Shown: piece by piece, positions 1 to 9,300 of the stretch
How positions within the stretch are numbered: the first letter of the stretch is position 1
How the letters are laid out: each line of letters begins with the position of its first letter
DNA from: Corynebacterium gottingense
GTDB taxonomy: Bacteria; Actinomycetota; Actinomycetes; Mycobacteriales; Mycobacteriaceae
Length of the DNA: 64,000 nucleotides
Reading direction: 5' to 3'
Assembly (NCBI RefSeq): GCF_003693265.1
Contig: NZ_RDRE01000011.1
Coordinates: 1 to 64,000, forward strand
Notes under the pieces: generated by a model
Database searches by the model: none
What the model was told of the DNA's origin: nothing
Seen by the model: only the letters and a program-made list of their open reading frames with translations
Position numbers and translations under genes: made by a program

Positions 1-1
1 C

Positions 2-343
2 TACCGCAGCACACGCTGGGTCAACCTGATTACCGACCACGCCCACAACATCACCGGGTGCAAGGCATGCGCCACAGGGGAATGGTGCCAGAGGCGGTGG
101 CGATACATCCCGTCACTGTCACGGAAAAGCACAAGTGGTGATAACGCGCGCACCGAGGGGTTCTTCGGCACGATGAAACAAGAACTGCTCAACGGCAGAC
201 CCGCCACCAAAAAGATGACGGTGGCACAAATGCGAGACTATATTGACAACTACATCGACTTCTACACCCACACCAGGCTGAAGTCGACGCTAGGCAACGG
301 CTATGCCACCATCGCCGAACACCGCCAAGCACTTGGAGTCTAA
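2..343 (+). CDS. IS3-family transposase (OrfB), C-terminal part, cut by window edge
   Basis: The open frame enters from the left edge and ends at TAA 341-343. It reads YIPSLSRKST, then GDNARTEGFFGTMKQE, then DYIDNYIDFYTHTRLKSTLG. This is the end of an IS3/IS150-type integrase core, with the last catalytic Glu in TEGFF and the usual Tyr-rich C-terminal end (RxKSTLG). The enzyme would catalyse DNA strand transfer of its own element. The N-terminal part and the left terminal repeat lie outside the window. I could not identify a convincing right terminal inverted repeat, so the element boundary is unknown. The segment just before YIPSLSRK fits the family poorly and may carry changes. Confidence 0.85.
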   Translation, partial: YRSTRWVNLITDHAHNITGCKACATGEWCQRRWRYIPSLSRKSTSGDNARTEGFFGTMKQELLNGRPATKKMTVAQMRDYIDNYIDFYTHTRLKSTLGNGYATIAEHRQALGV

Positions 344-491
344 ACAACAACACACAAGCCCCCGGGGCACTCCAACAAAACATCCGCAGGCCCGAACGCC
401 AGGGGCTCGTCACGGGGATCTCGTCAAACAGGCTCTTTTGTTTGTGCAGTTAGTGGCAATGGACCGCCTTCTCTTTGAACTCGCTCTTTGA
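344..491. other. IS-to-remnant junction, no gene seen
   Basis: These 148 bases between the transposase stop and the next open segment contain only short frames with no recognisable product. The right end of the insertion sequence should lie here, but no clear terminal repeat or target duplication can be defined from one side. Confidence 0.4.
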
Positions 492-755
492 GCTCGGCAG
501 AATAACATTCAGGACGCTGATAGGCATTGTGTGTGGCAGGCGCTGACAACGATCCGGGTTAACGCAGATTTTGCACGAAAAATTGGCGATGCCCACGAAA
601 CAGACCATCCTGGTTCTCCTGAAGCTGGGCACATGGATCAAACAAACAATGCCATTGGTCGAGACATTGGATTGCGACACGAAGGAGATGAAGCGGGCGC
701 CATCAATGAATGTCATGCGCAGGCTAAAAACGGTGGTCTGATCAAGATAAACTGA
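492..755 (+). pseudogene. 5'-truncated remnant resembling a DUF6973 (toxin-associated) domain
   Basis: The open segment after an in-frame stop at 489-491 reads DADRHCVWQALTT, then DFARKIGDAHE, HPGSPEAGHMDQTNNAIGR, and ends at TGA 753-755. The pattern DAxRHxxWxAL...FAxxxGDAHE...MDxxNNxxGR matches my memory of the DUF6973 domain. That domain sits at the C-terminus of secreted or polymorphic-toxin-like proteins of Gram-positive bacteria. No N-terminal secretion or trafficking part is present. The only in-frame starts are internal, such as GTG 531, so it looks like a C-terminal remnant cut by the neighbouring insertion sequence. Base composition is clearly lower in GC than the rest of the window. 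The family assignment is from memory of the motif, not from a search. Confidence 0.5.
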
Positions 756-772
756 TTGGTAAGGAATTTGTT

Positions 773-1066
773 GTGAAAGAAAGAACGATCATTCCGGAAG
801 TGCTTTTTGGAATTGTCTTGGGCTTCGCAACCCTTTATGGCGGAGTGCTCCTGTCCACATGGCTTCCAATACCTTTCGTTTTCTATGGGCTACCTCTACC
901 TTCATTGGTGGTGTTGGGCGTATTAGCCATGTCTGTCTACATGTTGAAAAAGGATCGGCTTAGCGACCGATCATGGCGTGCTTTTGCCTTCACATTCGCC
1001 GCGTTTTTCGTCGTATCAGCGTTCTTATGGGTGAGCACAATTTCTGGCTATGGAAACTTCGCATAG
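773..1066 (+). CDS. small integral membrane protein, possible immunity protein
   Basis: This is a 97-residue protein starting at GTG 773, with AAGGA about eight bases upstream. Three hydrophobic segments are visible at roughly residues 8-28, 38-57 and 69-90, so it should be a polytopic membrane protein with a short charged loop (KKDRLSDRSWR). I do not recognise the family. It starts 17 bases after the stop of the DUF6973-like remnant and shares its low GC. By analogy with polymorphic toxin loci it could be the cognate immunity protein, but that is inference from position only. A strong inverted repeat follows it at 1104-1129. Confidence 0.6.
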   Translation: MKERTIIPEVLFGIVLGFATLYGGVLLSTWLPIPFVFYGLPLPSLVVLGVLAMSVYMLKKDRLSDRSWRAFAFTFAAFFVVSAFLWVSTISGYGNFA

Positions 1067-1103
1067 TCTATAGATATGGAACCGCTGTAAGGCCAATATA
1101 GTT

Positions 1104-1129
1104 AGCCTCTAGATTGAAGTCTAGAGGCT
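1104..1129. repeat. perfect 10-bp inverted repeat (hairpin) after the membrane-protein gene
   Basis: AGCCTCTAGA at 1104-1113 and TCTAGAGGCT at 1120-1129 are separated by the six-base loop TTGAAG. The hairpin is strong but has no T-tract, so it is only a possible terminator for the gene ending at 1066. Confidence 0.55.
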
Positions 1130-1146
1130 CAAACAAGTACGAACGC

Positions 1147-1188
1147 AAAAAGTGGCGCACCCCCAACATCCGGGGATGCGCCACTTTT
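1147..1188. terminator. bidirectional rho-independent terminator
   Basis: The arms AAAAGTGGCGCA and TGCGCCACTTTT enclose a short loop with a CCCC/GGGG extension. Runs of A and T on both sides make it usable in both directions. It lies immediately downstream of the minus-strand tRNA-Ser gene and probably ends that transcript. Confidence 0.8.
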
Positions 1189-1191
1189 CTT

Positions 1192-1279
1192 TGGCGGTAG
1201 CGGCGGGATTTGAACCCGCGGAGGTTTGACCCTCACTCGCTTTCGAGGCGAGCACCTTCGGCCGCTCGGACACGCTACC
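1192..1279 (-). tRNA. tRNA-Ser (CGA anticodon), CCA encoded
   Basis: Read on the minus strand, the acceptor stem GGTAGCG pairs with CGCTACC, followed by discriminator G and an encoded CCA at 1194-1192. The anticodon loop is CTCGAAA, giving anticodon CGA, which reads UCG serine codons. A long variable arm typical of type II tRNA-Ser is present. Confidence 0.95.
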
Positions 1280-1329
1280 GTGAAACAGAATAACGGTAGG
1301 GTGCGCCGGAGACCAAATCCGCCCGCGGC

Positions 1330-1542
1330 TTACTTCTCGCCGTCGACGCGGTCCTGGACCTTGCCAGCGACCTCGTTGAACTTGTCCTTCACTGCGTCGC
1401 CAGCGTCCTCGAGCTTCTCGCGCACGCCGCCCTTGAGCTGGTCGGCCTTGCCCTCGTTCTCCAGGCTTTCGTTGTCCGTAACCTCGCCGGCTGCCTCCTT
1501 GGCCTTGCCCTTGAGCTGGTCTGCCTTGTCCTCAAAACCCAT
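1330..1542 (-). CDS. CsbD family small stress protein
   Basis: This 70-residue, highly charged protein begins MGFEDKADQLKGKAKEA. It has two copies of the (K/E)xDQLKGxxxE pattern and the sequence DAVKDKFNEVAGKVQDRVDG, the hallmark of the CsbD/YjbJ family of general-stress-induced small proteins of unknown mechanism. The start at 1542 is set by AAGGAG a few bases upstream; longer in-frame extensions are not needed. It lies between tRNA-Ser(CGA) and tadA on the same strand, 44 bases after the tadA stop. Confidence 0.88.
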   Translation of the reverse strand: MGFEDKADQLKGKAKEAAGEVTDNESLENEGKADQLKGGVREKLEDAGDAVKDKFNEVAGKVQDRVDGEK

Positions 1543-1586
1543 GACGGTCTCCTTTTCGGTCGAGTCTGTTGCTAACGCTGCCCAGC

Positions 1587-2054
1587 TTACCGAAGGTCCC
1601 GGAAGAACGCCCCCAGCAGCGCCGCGTTTTCCTCCGCCAGCACCCCCGCGCGCACCTCGACGGTGTGCAGGTGGTGGGGGTCGCGGAGTGCGTCGAAAAG
1701 CGAGCCCACCGCCCCGGTCTTGGGCTCCCACGCGCCGAAGACCAGGGAGGCGACGCGTGCGCCGAGGATGGTGCCGGCGCACATTGTGCACGGCTCCAGC
1801 GTGACCACCAGCTCGCAGCCGTCCAGGCGCCACGTGCCCAGCTCACGGGCGGCGGCGCGGATCGCCTCCACCTCGGCGTGCGCGGTCGGGTCGCCGTCCG
1901 CCTCCCTGCGGTTGACTCCCCTGCCCACGACGCGCCCCGACGCATCAAAGACGAGCGCGCCGACGGGGACGTCGCCGGCCGGGGTCGTGCGCGCCAGGTC
2001 CAGCGCCTCGCGCATGCGGGCCTCGGCGCGGCGCTGCGGTGCGCTAGTCCGCAT
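1587..2054 (-). CDS. tadA: tRNA-specific adenosine deaminase TadA
   Basis: This 155-residue cytidine/deoxycytidylate-deaminase-fold enzyme deaminates A34 of tRNA-Arg(ACG) to inosine so that it can read CGU, CGC and CGA. The zinc-site motifs are visible as HAE at residues 59-61, with the proton-shuttle Glu61, and PCTMC at 88-92. Length is normal for bacterial TadA. The start at 2054 overlaps the end of the upstream gene by 11 bases, indicating translational coupling. Two copies of its substrate tRNA-Arg(ACG) lie 12-15 kb away in this window. Confidence 0.95.
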   Translation of the reverse strand: MRTSAPQRRAEARMREALDLARTTPAGDVPVGALVFDASGRVVGRGVNRREADGDPTAHAEVEAIRAAARELGTWRLDGCELVVTLEPCTMCAGTILGARVASLVFGAWEPKTGAVGSLFDALRDPHHLHTVEVRAGVLAEENAALLGAFFRDLR

Positions 2055-2535
2055 CCCCGAGTGCGTCCGCGAGCTCGTCGCCGAAGCCGAGCTCGTCGGC
2101 GAGCATGAAGGCGAGGTCTTCGGGGTCCGCGTCATCGTCGATAAGCACACTGATCTGCTCGCTGGAAACCCCGAGGTCCGCAAAGATGTCAAAGTCGCCG
2201 TCGCCCCACGCGTCGACCATGTCCAGCTCATCGGGGTCGATGTCGGGCGCGTCGATCCCCGCCTCCGCGAGCACGGACTCCGCGAACTCGTCATCCACGG
2301 CCATCGTCGCGTCCGACAGCAGCACCCGCGCACGCACCGGCCCGGGCCGCACGACCACCAGGTAATCGTCCTCGACGTTGAGCATCGCAAACGCCGGCCC
2401 CTCGTTGCGCAGCGCGCGCACCGCGCTTATCGACGCCCCCATGTCCCCAAAATCATCCGCGTACCCACGGACATTCCACACCCCGTTGTGCTGCGCCACC
2501 GTCACGGCCCAGCCGCCCGTGTAATCCTCGCTCAT
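2044..2535 (-). CDS. tRNA adenosine deaminase-associated protein
   Basis: This 163-residue acidic protein begins MSEDYTGGWAVTVAQHNGVW and ends in a long Asp/Glu-rich region (VLIDDDADPEDLAFMLADELG). An acidic protein of this kind is encoded directly upstream of tadA in many actinobacteria and is named only from that linkage; its biochemical role is unknown. The start ATG 2535-2533 is preceded on the minus strand by TACTGT eight bases upstream (2549-2544), which suggests a leaderless transcript. It overlaps tadA by 11 bases and is divergent from tyrA. Confidence 0.85.
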   Translation of the reverse strand: MSEDYTGGWAVTVAQHNGVWNVRGYADDFGDMGASISAVRALRNEGPAFAMLNVEDDYLVVVRPGPVRARVLLSDATMAVDDEFAESVLAEAGIDAPDIDPDELDMVDAWGDGDFDIFADLGVSSEQISVLIDDDADPEDLAFMLADELGFGDELADALGDAD

Positions 2536-2573
2536 GTTCGCCCACAGTAGTCGGCACGGCGGGCCGTTGTCAT

Positions 2574-2579
2574 TAGAAT
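2574..2579 (+). promoter_or_regulatory. -10 box of a leaderless tyrA promoter
   Basis: TAGAAT lies seven bases before GTG 2587, so the predicted +1 falls on the start codon. This favours GTG 2587 over the in-frame ATG at 2578, which overlaps the box itself. Confidence 0.5.
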
Positions 2580-2586
2580 GAGGGGC

Positions 2587-3624
2587 GTGAATCTCAGCGA
2601 CGCATCCCGGATCCCCAGCACCCGCCTCAAGCCCGTCTGCATCGTCGGCCTCGGGCTCATCGGCGGCTCCCTCCTCCGCGACCTCGTAGCCCAGGGACAC
2701 ACCGCCTACGGCTACACCCACTCCCGCAATGGCACCCGCGCCGCGCAGCGCGACGGGTTCGACGCAACCAATTCGCTTATCGACGTCCTCCAGCGCGCCC
2801 AGCGCGACGACGCCCTCATCGTCATCGCGGTCCCCTTCGAGGCAGTAGCCGACGTGCTAGACGCCATCGCCCAGTACGCCCCGAGCTGCGGCTTTACGGA
2901 CGTCGTCTCGGTGAAGAAGCCGGTGTACGACCTCGTCCTCGCGCGCGGGATGGGCGAGCGCTACGTGGGCGGGCACCCGATGGCGGGCACCGAGCACTCC
3001 GGCTGGGTGGCGTCCCAGGAGGGCCTGTTCTCCCGCGCCGCCTGGGTGGTCACCTACGACTACGCCCTGGAAGTGGACCGCGTGCCGGAGTGCTGGTCGC
3101 AGCTGTTCGCCCAGGTGTGCAAGCTGGCGGCCGCCGCAGGCGCCGAGGCAGTGCCGGTGCGGGTGAACCCGCACGACGAGGCGGTCGCCCGCGTGTCCCA
3201 CCTGCCGCACGTGCTCGCGGAGGCGCTCGCCCTGGTGGGCGACAAGGGCGGGACCCTCGCGCAGTCGCTGGCCGCCGGCTCCTACAAGGGCGGCACGCGC
3301 GTGGCGGGCACCGACCCGGTCCTGGTGCGCAACATGTGCGAGACGAACGCGGAATCCCTGGTCCGCGTGCTTGACGAGTACATCGAGGTCCTCCACACCG
3401 CTCGCGCCGACCTCGCCGGCGCCACGCCGTCGATGAAGCAGCTCGCCGAGTCCGGCCACCGCGCCTACACCCGGATGAGCGCCCGCTCCGGCGCCCGCCG
3501 CGAGTCCGTCTCCCCGGTGAAGATCTCCTCGCGGCCCGTCATGCGCCTGCACCCGGGTGCGCCGGGGTGGGTGCGCCAGCTCCAGCAGATCGAGTCCCTG
3601 GGCGGGCGCGTCGAGGTGTTCTAG
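2587..3624 (+). CDS. tyrA: prephenate dehydrogenase (tyrosine biosynthesis)
   Basis: This protein of about 345 residues oxidatively decarboxylates prephenate (or dehydrogenates arogenate) in tyrosine synthesis. The N-terminal Rossmann motif GLGLIGGS binds NAD(P). Typical TyrA segments follow: the HPMAGTEHSGW substrate-binding region, then HDEAVARVSHLPHVLAEALA in the helical dimerisation domain. The start is taken as GTG 2587 from the leaderless promoter; ATG 2578 is the alternative. It is transcribed divergently from the tadA pair and ends at a strong bidirectional terminator shared with the convergent LAETG surface-protein gene. Confidence 0.92.
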   Translation: MNLSDASRIPSTRLKPVCIVGLGLIGGSLLRDLVAQGHTAYGYTHSRNGTRAAQRDGFDATNSLIDVLQRAQRDDALIVIAVPFEAVADVLDAIAQYAPSCGFTDVVSVKKPVYDLVLARGMGERYVGGHPMAGTEHSGWVASQEGLFSRAAWVVTYDYALEVDRVPECWSQLFAQVCKLAAAAGAEAVPVRVNPHDEAVARVSHLPHVLAEALALVGDKGGTLAQSLAAGSYKGGTRVAGTDPVLVRNMCETNAESLVRVLDEYIEVLHTARADLAGATPSMKQLAESGHRAYTRMSARSGARRESVSPVKISSRPVMRLHPGAPGWVRQLQQIESLGGRVEVF

Positions 3625-3642
3625 CAGTGCCCTGAGACACGA

Positions 3643-3673
3643 AGAACCCCCAGACACGGTGTCTGGGGGTTCT
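3643..3673. terminator. bidirectional terminator between tyrA and the LAETG protein gene
   Basis: A 15-bp perfect inverted repeat, AGAACCCCCAGACAC at 3643-3657 and its complement at 3659-3673, closes a very tight loop. It sits between convergent genes. Confidence 0.85.
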
Positions 3674-3688
3674 CGTCTGCGTCCGGTG

Positions 3689-6142
3689 CTATTCGCCCTC
3701 GCGGCGGCGGCCCATGTACATGTAGGCGCCACCGGCCAGGAGCAGCAGAAGGCCGAGGGTGATAACGGTGGTCATCGGCGTACCGGTCTCCGCCAGATCA
3801 CCATCGCGGCTGGAGGACTTGGTGGTCTCGTCCGAATCGTCCTTGGAGGAGCCGGACTTCTTGTTGCTCACCGTGCGCTTCACCACGGACTGCTTCTGCT
3901 CCACGCTGGTGGTGCGCCCGGTGGACACGCCGCCGGTGAGGTTCGCGCGGGAGTAGCTGGTGCTCTCCGTGGACGTACCGGTGGTGGAAGTGGAGGTGGA
4001 CTTGGTGCCCGTCGTCTTGCTGCCGGCCTTGCCGCCACCCAGCGCACCGGCCGCGGCGCCCACCGGGCCGAGGATGCCGGCCAGCAGCGGCTTCACCTCA
4101 TCCATGACCTCCAGGATCTCCTTCGGCTTGGACTTGGTGGAGGTGGTGCTCCCCTTCTTCTTCAACACGATCTCGCCGGAGTTGTTCTCGCGGCTGAATA
4201 CGAGCTCCTTGTTGCTGTAGCCATCCGGGACCTCGTCCAGGGTGATGCGCACAAAGCGCTCGTCGCCGGACGGGATCACCACGTCAGCCACGCCGTTGGC
4301 GTTGGTGACGCCGAGGATCGAGTCGCCCGACACCAGGACGGCGCTCTCCACCGGGTTGTCGTCCTCGTCCACGACGGAGATGCGCGCGTTCTTCTCCGGG
4401 TACTTGCCATCACCAGAGGTGGAGTCCTTCTTCAGGACGATTTCCTCCCCATCCATGTCGCGGTCGACGGTGAAGTAGGAGTTCTTGTAGCCCTTCGGGA
4501 CGTCGTCTTCTTCCAACCGAACGCGGACGCTCTTCTTACCGGCGGGAATCGTGACAGTGAACTCGCCGTCTTTGTTCGTACGCCCTGCCTCGTCGCCGTT
4601 GCGGTCCTCCAGATGCACACGCTTCACCGGCTTGTCGTCCTCGTCCAGCAGTGTGAGCTTCACCTTCGCCGCCTCGAGGTCGGCCGCGGCCGTCGTAGTT
4701 GTGCTGGTCTGGCTCTCGTCACCCTCGGTCGTCGTCACCGGGGCGGTCTTCGAGGTGGTGTCAGTCGCGGTCCCATCTGCCTCGCCCGCGTTGAACTGCA
4801 CGCGCAGCGAGGTGTCGCCAGCAGCGACCGGGAACAGCTCATCACCAGCCGCGACCTTCACGTCGCCCATGCCCTCGGGCAGCGACAGGCGCGCCTGGCC
4901 CTCGCGGTCAGTCTTGGCGTAGATCGAGGGGTCCTCGTCCACAATCACTTCGTAGCCACCGACCGCGTGCGCGTTCTCGTCCATCACGGTCACCAGCACG
5001 TCGCGCGCCTCGGCCGCGGTGGGCGCCGGGGCTTGAGTGCTTACCGACGAGCTCGGCTCCGTCACTTCCGCCACCTCCGTAGGCACGGCCGGGGCCGGCG
5101 CCGGAGCGGGCTCCTTCGCGCTCGGGGATGGCTGCTCGGCGGCCTTCACGGTCGGCTCGGTGGGGGCACCGGTTGCGACGCGGGGCGCCGTCGGCTCGGC
5201 GGGCGGCTTCTGCGGCTCCGTCACCGGCTTGTACCAGGCGCCTGCGCGCAGGCTGGCCAGGTTGAGAAAGTTGTCGGTGACGCGGGTGCCCTCGGTGGTC
5301 GCGGCGATGAGCAGCGGCTTGGTGGCCGCGTCCTTCACCTCGACGGTGGAGGCCTTGTCGTCTGCGAAGACCAGGTTGCCGGCGCGGTTGGTGTAGGCGT
5401 AGTTCAGGTCACCCACCTTGGCAGCGTCGACGCCCTTCGCCACGGCGAGCGGCTCGGCGCTGACTGTGGCCTCGCGGACGTCGAGCGTCCACAGGAAGGG
5501 GACGTCCTTTTTCGTCTTGGGGTCCTTGCCGGTAGAAACGGCGTAGAGGGTGTTGGCATCTGCGTCGCCCCCGAGGGAGCCCCACGCGTGCGGTGCCTTC
5601 GCGTCGGTCTCGCCGCGCTGCTCCAGTGCGTGGAAGTCAAAGGTGAGGGCGCCTTCGTGGCGGCTGCCTGCCGCATCCTGTGAGAGGTCCAGGGTGTGGA
5701 TGGCGTCGCCGGTGTTGAGCACGAGGTCACCGGCGCGGGTGAAGGCGGCGGAGGTGATGGTGGGGGTCGACGTGGCGTCGTCAAGCGCCAAAGGCCCCAT
5801 GTCGAGCACCTCACCGGTGACGGGGTGGATACGCAGGAGGTGGTTGGCCGGCTTGCCCTGCTCGGCCTTCGACACCGCGTAAACCCGGTCATTGAACGGG
5901 TTGAGTGCGAGTGCGGTGTAGGCCCAGCCGCCGGAGGTGAAGTGCGCCTGGTAGGAGCCCGTGCCGGCGGGTGCTTCCTGCACGGAGGGGAGCGCCTCGT
6001 TCGCCTTCGAGGCGAGGTCTGCCAGACCCGCAGCGAGCGACGGATCCTGCGCGCTCGCGACGGGCGTGAGGGCAACCGTGCCCGCGACCGCCGCCGCGAG
6101 CGCGACGCAGCTCAGTTTGCCGGTGTGCTTCTTCAAAATCAT
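3689..6142 (-). CDS. sortase-anchored surface protein, beta-propeller-like N-terminus plus CnaB-like repeats
   Basis: This 817-residue protein has a Sec signal peptide (about residues 1-31, ending near ASAQD). Residues of about 40-330 look like a secreted propeller (TALALNPFNDRVYAV, HLLRIHPVTGEVLDMG). A Pro/Ala/Glu linker follows, then three CnaB/prealbumin-like modules of about 80 residues, each with a VxDEDxxPV strand and a xGxTNxxG turn. After a Ser/Thr-rich stalk comes LAETG at 783-787, a hydrophobic helix and a basic tail (GRRREGE), a classical cell-wall sorting signal. No sortase gene is in the window, so a housekeeping or distant sortase must act. The start at 6142 has AGAGG upstream. 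Ligand unknown; adhesion is an inference. Confidence 0.88.
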   Translation of the reverse strand: MILKKHTGKLSCVALAAAVAGTVALTPVASAQDPSLAAGLADLASKANEALPSVQEAPAGTGSYQAHFTSGGWAYTALALNPFNDRVYAVSKAEQGKPANHLLRIHPVTGEVLDMGPLALDDATSTPTITSAAFTRAGDLVLNTGDAIHTLDLSQDAAGSRHEGALTFDFHALEQRGETDAKAPHAWGSLGGDADANTLYAVSTGKDPKTKKDVPFLWTLDVREATVSAEPLAVAKGVDAAKVGDLNYAYTNRAGNLVFADDKASTVEVKDAATKPLLIAATTEGTRVTDNFLNLASLRAGAWYKPVTEPQKPPAEPTAPRVATGAPTEPTVKAAEQPSPSAKEPAPAPAPAVPTEVAEVTEPSSSVSTQAPAPTAAEARDVLVTVMDENAHAVGGYEVIVDEDPSIYAKTDREGQARLSLPEGMGDVKVAAGDELFPVAAGDTSLRVQFNAGEADGTATDTTSKTAPVTTTEGDESQTSTTTTAAADLEAAKVKLTLLDEDDKPVKRVHLEDRNGDEAGRTNKDGEFTVTIPAGKKSVRVRLEEDDVPKGYKNSYFTVDRDMDGEEIVLKKDSTSGDGKYPEKNARISVVDEDDNPVESAVLVSGDSILGVTNANGVADVVIPSGDERFVRITLDEVPDGYSNKELVFSRENNSGEIVLKKKGSTTSTKSKPKEILEVMDEVKPLLAGILGPVGAAAGALGGGKAGSKTTGTKSTSTSTTGTSTESTSYSRANLTGGVSTGRTTSVEQKQSVVKRTVSNKKSGSSKDDSDETTKSSSRDGDLAETGTPMTTVITLGLLLLLAGGAYMYMGRRREGE

Positions 6143-6261
6143 GTGGTACCTCTCAGCGTTATTGCGGGCGCACTCAGCCCAAAAACCATTACTAATGTAT
6201 CCGTGTTGGCAGGCGTTCTCAATACGCAGCGCCGCGCAATTTCTTAGCTGTATATAAGCGT

Positions 6262-6291
6262 AAAGCCCGCCGCGTTTCCGCGACGGGCTTT
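6262..6291 (-). terminator. rho-independent terminator of the giant repeat protein gene
   Basis: The hairpin AAAGCCCG-CGCG / CGCG-CGGGCTTT has a TTTC loop. It lies 20 bases downstream of the stop at 6312 on the minus strand. Confidence 0.75.
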
Positions 6292-6311
6292 CGCCTCAGT
6301 GGTGCCTGGCG

Positions 6312-9300
6312 TTAGGCGTTGACCTTGGTCGGCTCAGCGGCCGTGGTGAGGGTCTTCGCTTCCTTCTTGGAGGAGGATCCCTTCGCGTCACCCGTGCTGC
6401 TGCCCATCTCTCCGCCGGACTGGCAGGAGGCGTAGGTCAGGCCGAGGGCGAGCGCGCCCAGGCCAATGATGCCTGCCGCGAGGACGCCCGCCGGGACGGC
6501 CGGGTCGATCTGCGACAGCTGGCGGGAGATCTCGTTCATCCACTCCGGGCGTTGGATGTTCAGGTTCGGCATGGCCTGGTTAAACTGCGCCGCTGCGGCG
6601 TTGAACTCGTCCTCGAACAGGACCGCCGCACCGCCCATGGCCGCGATCAGGATGCCGATCGGGATCAGCCAGGTGGCCGGGTTGGAGACCGAGGAGGTGT
6701 CCGCCAGGCACTTGCCCAGCGAGCTGCCCTTCGGCTCCGGTGCCGGGGTGGTCGTCTCGGTGTACTCGATCGGGCGGTCGAGGAGTCGGACGTCAACGTT
6801 CATCTTCTCCTCGTCGCCGGTGATCTCGAACTCCTTCGACTCCAGCGCAGCGCCGATGCCGTTCTCGTTCTTGTCCGGGTCCAGCGGGTCGGCGAGCACG
6901 ACACCGCCCGGGTTGCGCATCTGCAGCGTGTACTTGCCAGCAGGCGCGGCGGCGAAGTTGAACTTGCCGTCGCTGTCGCTGGTGGTCTTCACGTCCGGCA
7001 GACCGTCGAGGGAGTGCAGCGTGATGTCCATGCCACCGAAGTTGGTGTCCTTGGCATCGCGCTTGCCATCCTCGTTCATGTCAACCCAAACGTTGCCATC
7101 AACGTTGGTCACGGCCGGCAGCGCTGCGCCTTCCTCGACCACAATGTGGGCGTTGCCCTCCGCGTTCTCCTTCGGCGTGATCACCAGGAGACCGGAGACG
7201 TCCTCGCCGTAGTCCGGCTCGCCGTCGACAGGCTTCGCGCGCTTCGGCGGCTCGGGGGCCTGGCCCGCGGCTTCTGCCGCGTTGTGGTGGCGCTTGCCCT
7301 TGGCCAGCGGAGGCAGCACGCCCTTAAACACGACGCGCTCGCCCGGCATCAGGGTGCCGTTGAAGCCCTTCGGCGGGATGATCTCCATCGGCGTGCCCTT
7401 GCCCGGGTGCTTCGGGTCGAAGCTCTCCTCATCACCTTCGTAGATGGTGTCGTTCACGGTCACGTTCTCCATACGGATGGAACCGGTGTTGACCACTTCG
7501 TAGGTGAAGTAGAGGTCTTCGTCCGCGGCCATGTGGACCGGGTCATCCGCGTTGGTAGCAAAGCGGGCGTTGACCTTCTTCTGCATGTTCATGTCCATGA
7601 ACTTCACGTAGGCCTCGTTCGGCGTGGAGGCGACCATCTTGTCGTGGTCGTCCTTACCGCGCGCGACCGCGATGTTGGCAAACGCGCCCTTGTCCACCGG
7701 CGGTGCCATGACCGCGGAGAACACCTTGTACTCGCCCGGCTTCAGGGTGCCGTCCCAGCCCTTCGGCGCCTTGATGGCACCCTGCGCGAACGGGTCCTCG
7801 ATCTCAATATCGTGGACCGTCACGTCGGACTCGTTGGTGACGATGAAGCCGTAGATAAGGTCCTCGTCGTTGGGCAGGCCCGGAGCGTCGTCAGGCGTGT
7901 TGGCGTCGTAGCCGCGCACGCGCTTCTCCAGCTTCAGTACCTTCTTGGTCAGGTTGACCGTCGGCAGCTCGACGTCCTTGCCCGGGCGGACCGGGATGTA
8001 CATCGGGTCGACCTTCTGCACGCCCTCCGGCGTGAAGATTTCCACGATGGCGTCGCCCGGCACCACATCCGTGGTGTAGTTGCCGTTCTTGTCCACCGGA
8101 ACTTCCTTGGTGTCGCCGTGGGAGTCGGTGACTGTGACCAGCACGCCGTCGATCGGCTTGCCGTCGCCGTCGACAACCTGGCCCTTGATCTCAGAGCGCG
8201 GTGCCTTGACGTTGACAATGCCCTGGTGTGCCGGCTTGTCGTCGGTGACCTTGACCGTCTTCGGCCAGTCCTTCGGCTTGGTCCAGCCCTCTGGCAGCTC
8301 GAGGTCAACCTCGTAGTCGCCAGCCGGCAGCTTGTCGGTGGTGAAATGGCCGTCCTTGTCCACGGTCACCGCCGGGAAGGTCTCGGTCGGGTTGCCGTCG
8401 GCATCCGTGCCCTTGCCCTTCACGATGACCTTGGCACCCGGGATCTGCTCGTTCAGGTCATCAACGAGCCAGCCGTTGATGGTGCCGGGCTCGCCCTTGT
8501 CCACCTTGATCGGCTTCTTGGTCGTCGGGGTGATGATGCGCGGCACCGTCACCTTCTCGCCGTCCTTGACCGTCACCTCGGTGTAGCGCGGAGTGCGGTG
8601 GCCGTCGGCAGGATCCACAACGACAACGTAGTCGCCCGGCTCCAGGTCGTCCGACGTGAAGTCACCGGTCGCGGGGTCAATCTCCAGCTCCGAGGTGGAA
8701 CCGTCCGGGTGACGGACCGTAGCCGTGGTGCCCGGGACGGGCTTGCCCTCCTGATCACGCACGCCGCCTTCGAAGTTACCCGTGTTGTTCGGGTGATCGC
8801 TCGGCTTGGAGTCGAGCACGACGTTGAAGGAGTGACCGTCGGCGTCGGTAACGTCCCACTTCAGGCCGCTCTTGGCCACGTAGTTGCCGTCGTCCTTGGA
8901 CACGGTCGCGGTGTAGGCGCCCAGGGCAGCCTCACCGGAGAACTCGCCCTTCTCGTTGGTGACAAACACCACGAACTTCTCCGGGTCGTTGTCATCAACC
9001 ATCTCCACGACAGCGCCTTCGATCGGGTCGCCGGCCGTGTTGGTGACCTTACCGGACACCTTGGCATCCTGGGCGGCGACCTTCGCCATCTCGATCGCCT
9101 GGACCGAGCTGGTCTTGCCAACGTTGACGGTCACGCTCGGCGCGCTGGTCGGGCGGTACCCGTTCGCGCTCGCCTTCGCCCTGTAGTTGCCGGCCGGCAC
9201 GTCAGCCGCGGTGTAGTCGCCGTTGGCGTCAACCGTTGCCGGGATGACGTCGCCGGTGTCCACGTTCTCCAGCACAACAGCGACCTCGCCGTCAATTGCG

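Noticed and set aside
450..716. Minus-strand 88-codon frame opposite the DUF6973-like remnant
   Set aside because: No ribosome site and no recognisable domain; the plus-strand frame shows the conserved motif pattern instead.
1..1066. Prophage or integrative element edge
   Set aside because: Only a transposase end, a truncated domain and a small membrane protein are seen; no integrase, attachment repeat or phage structural gene.
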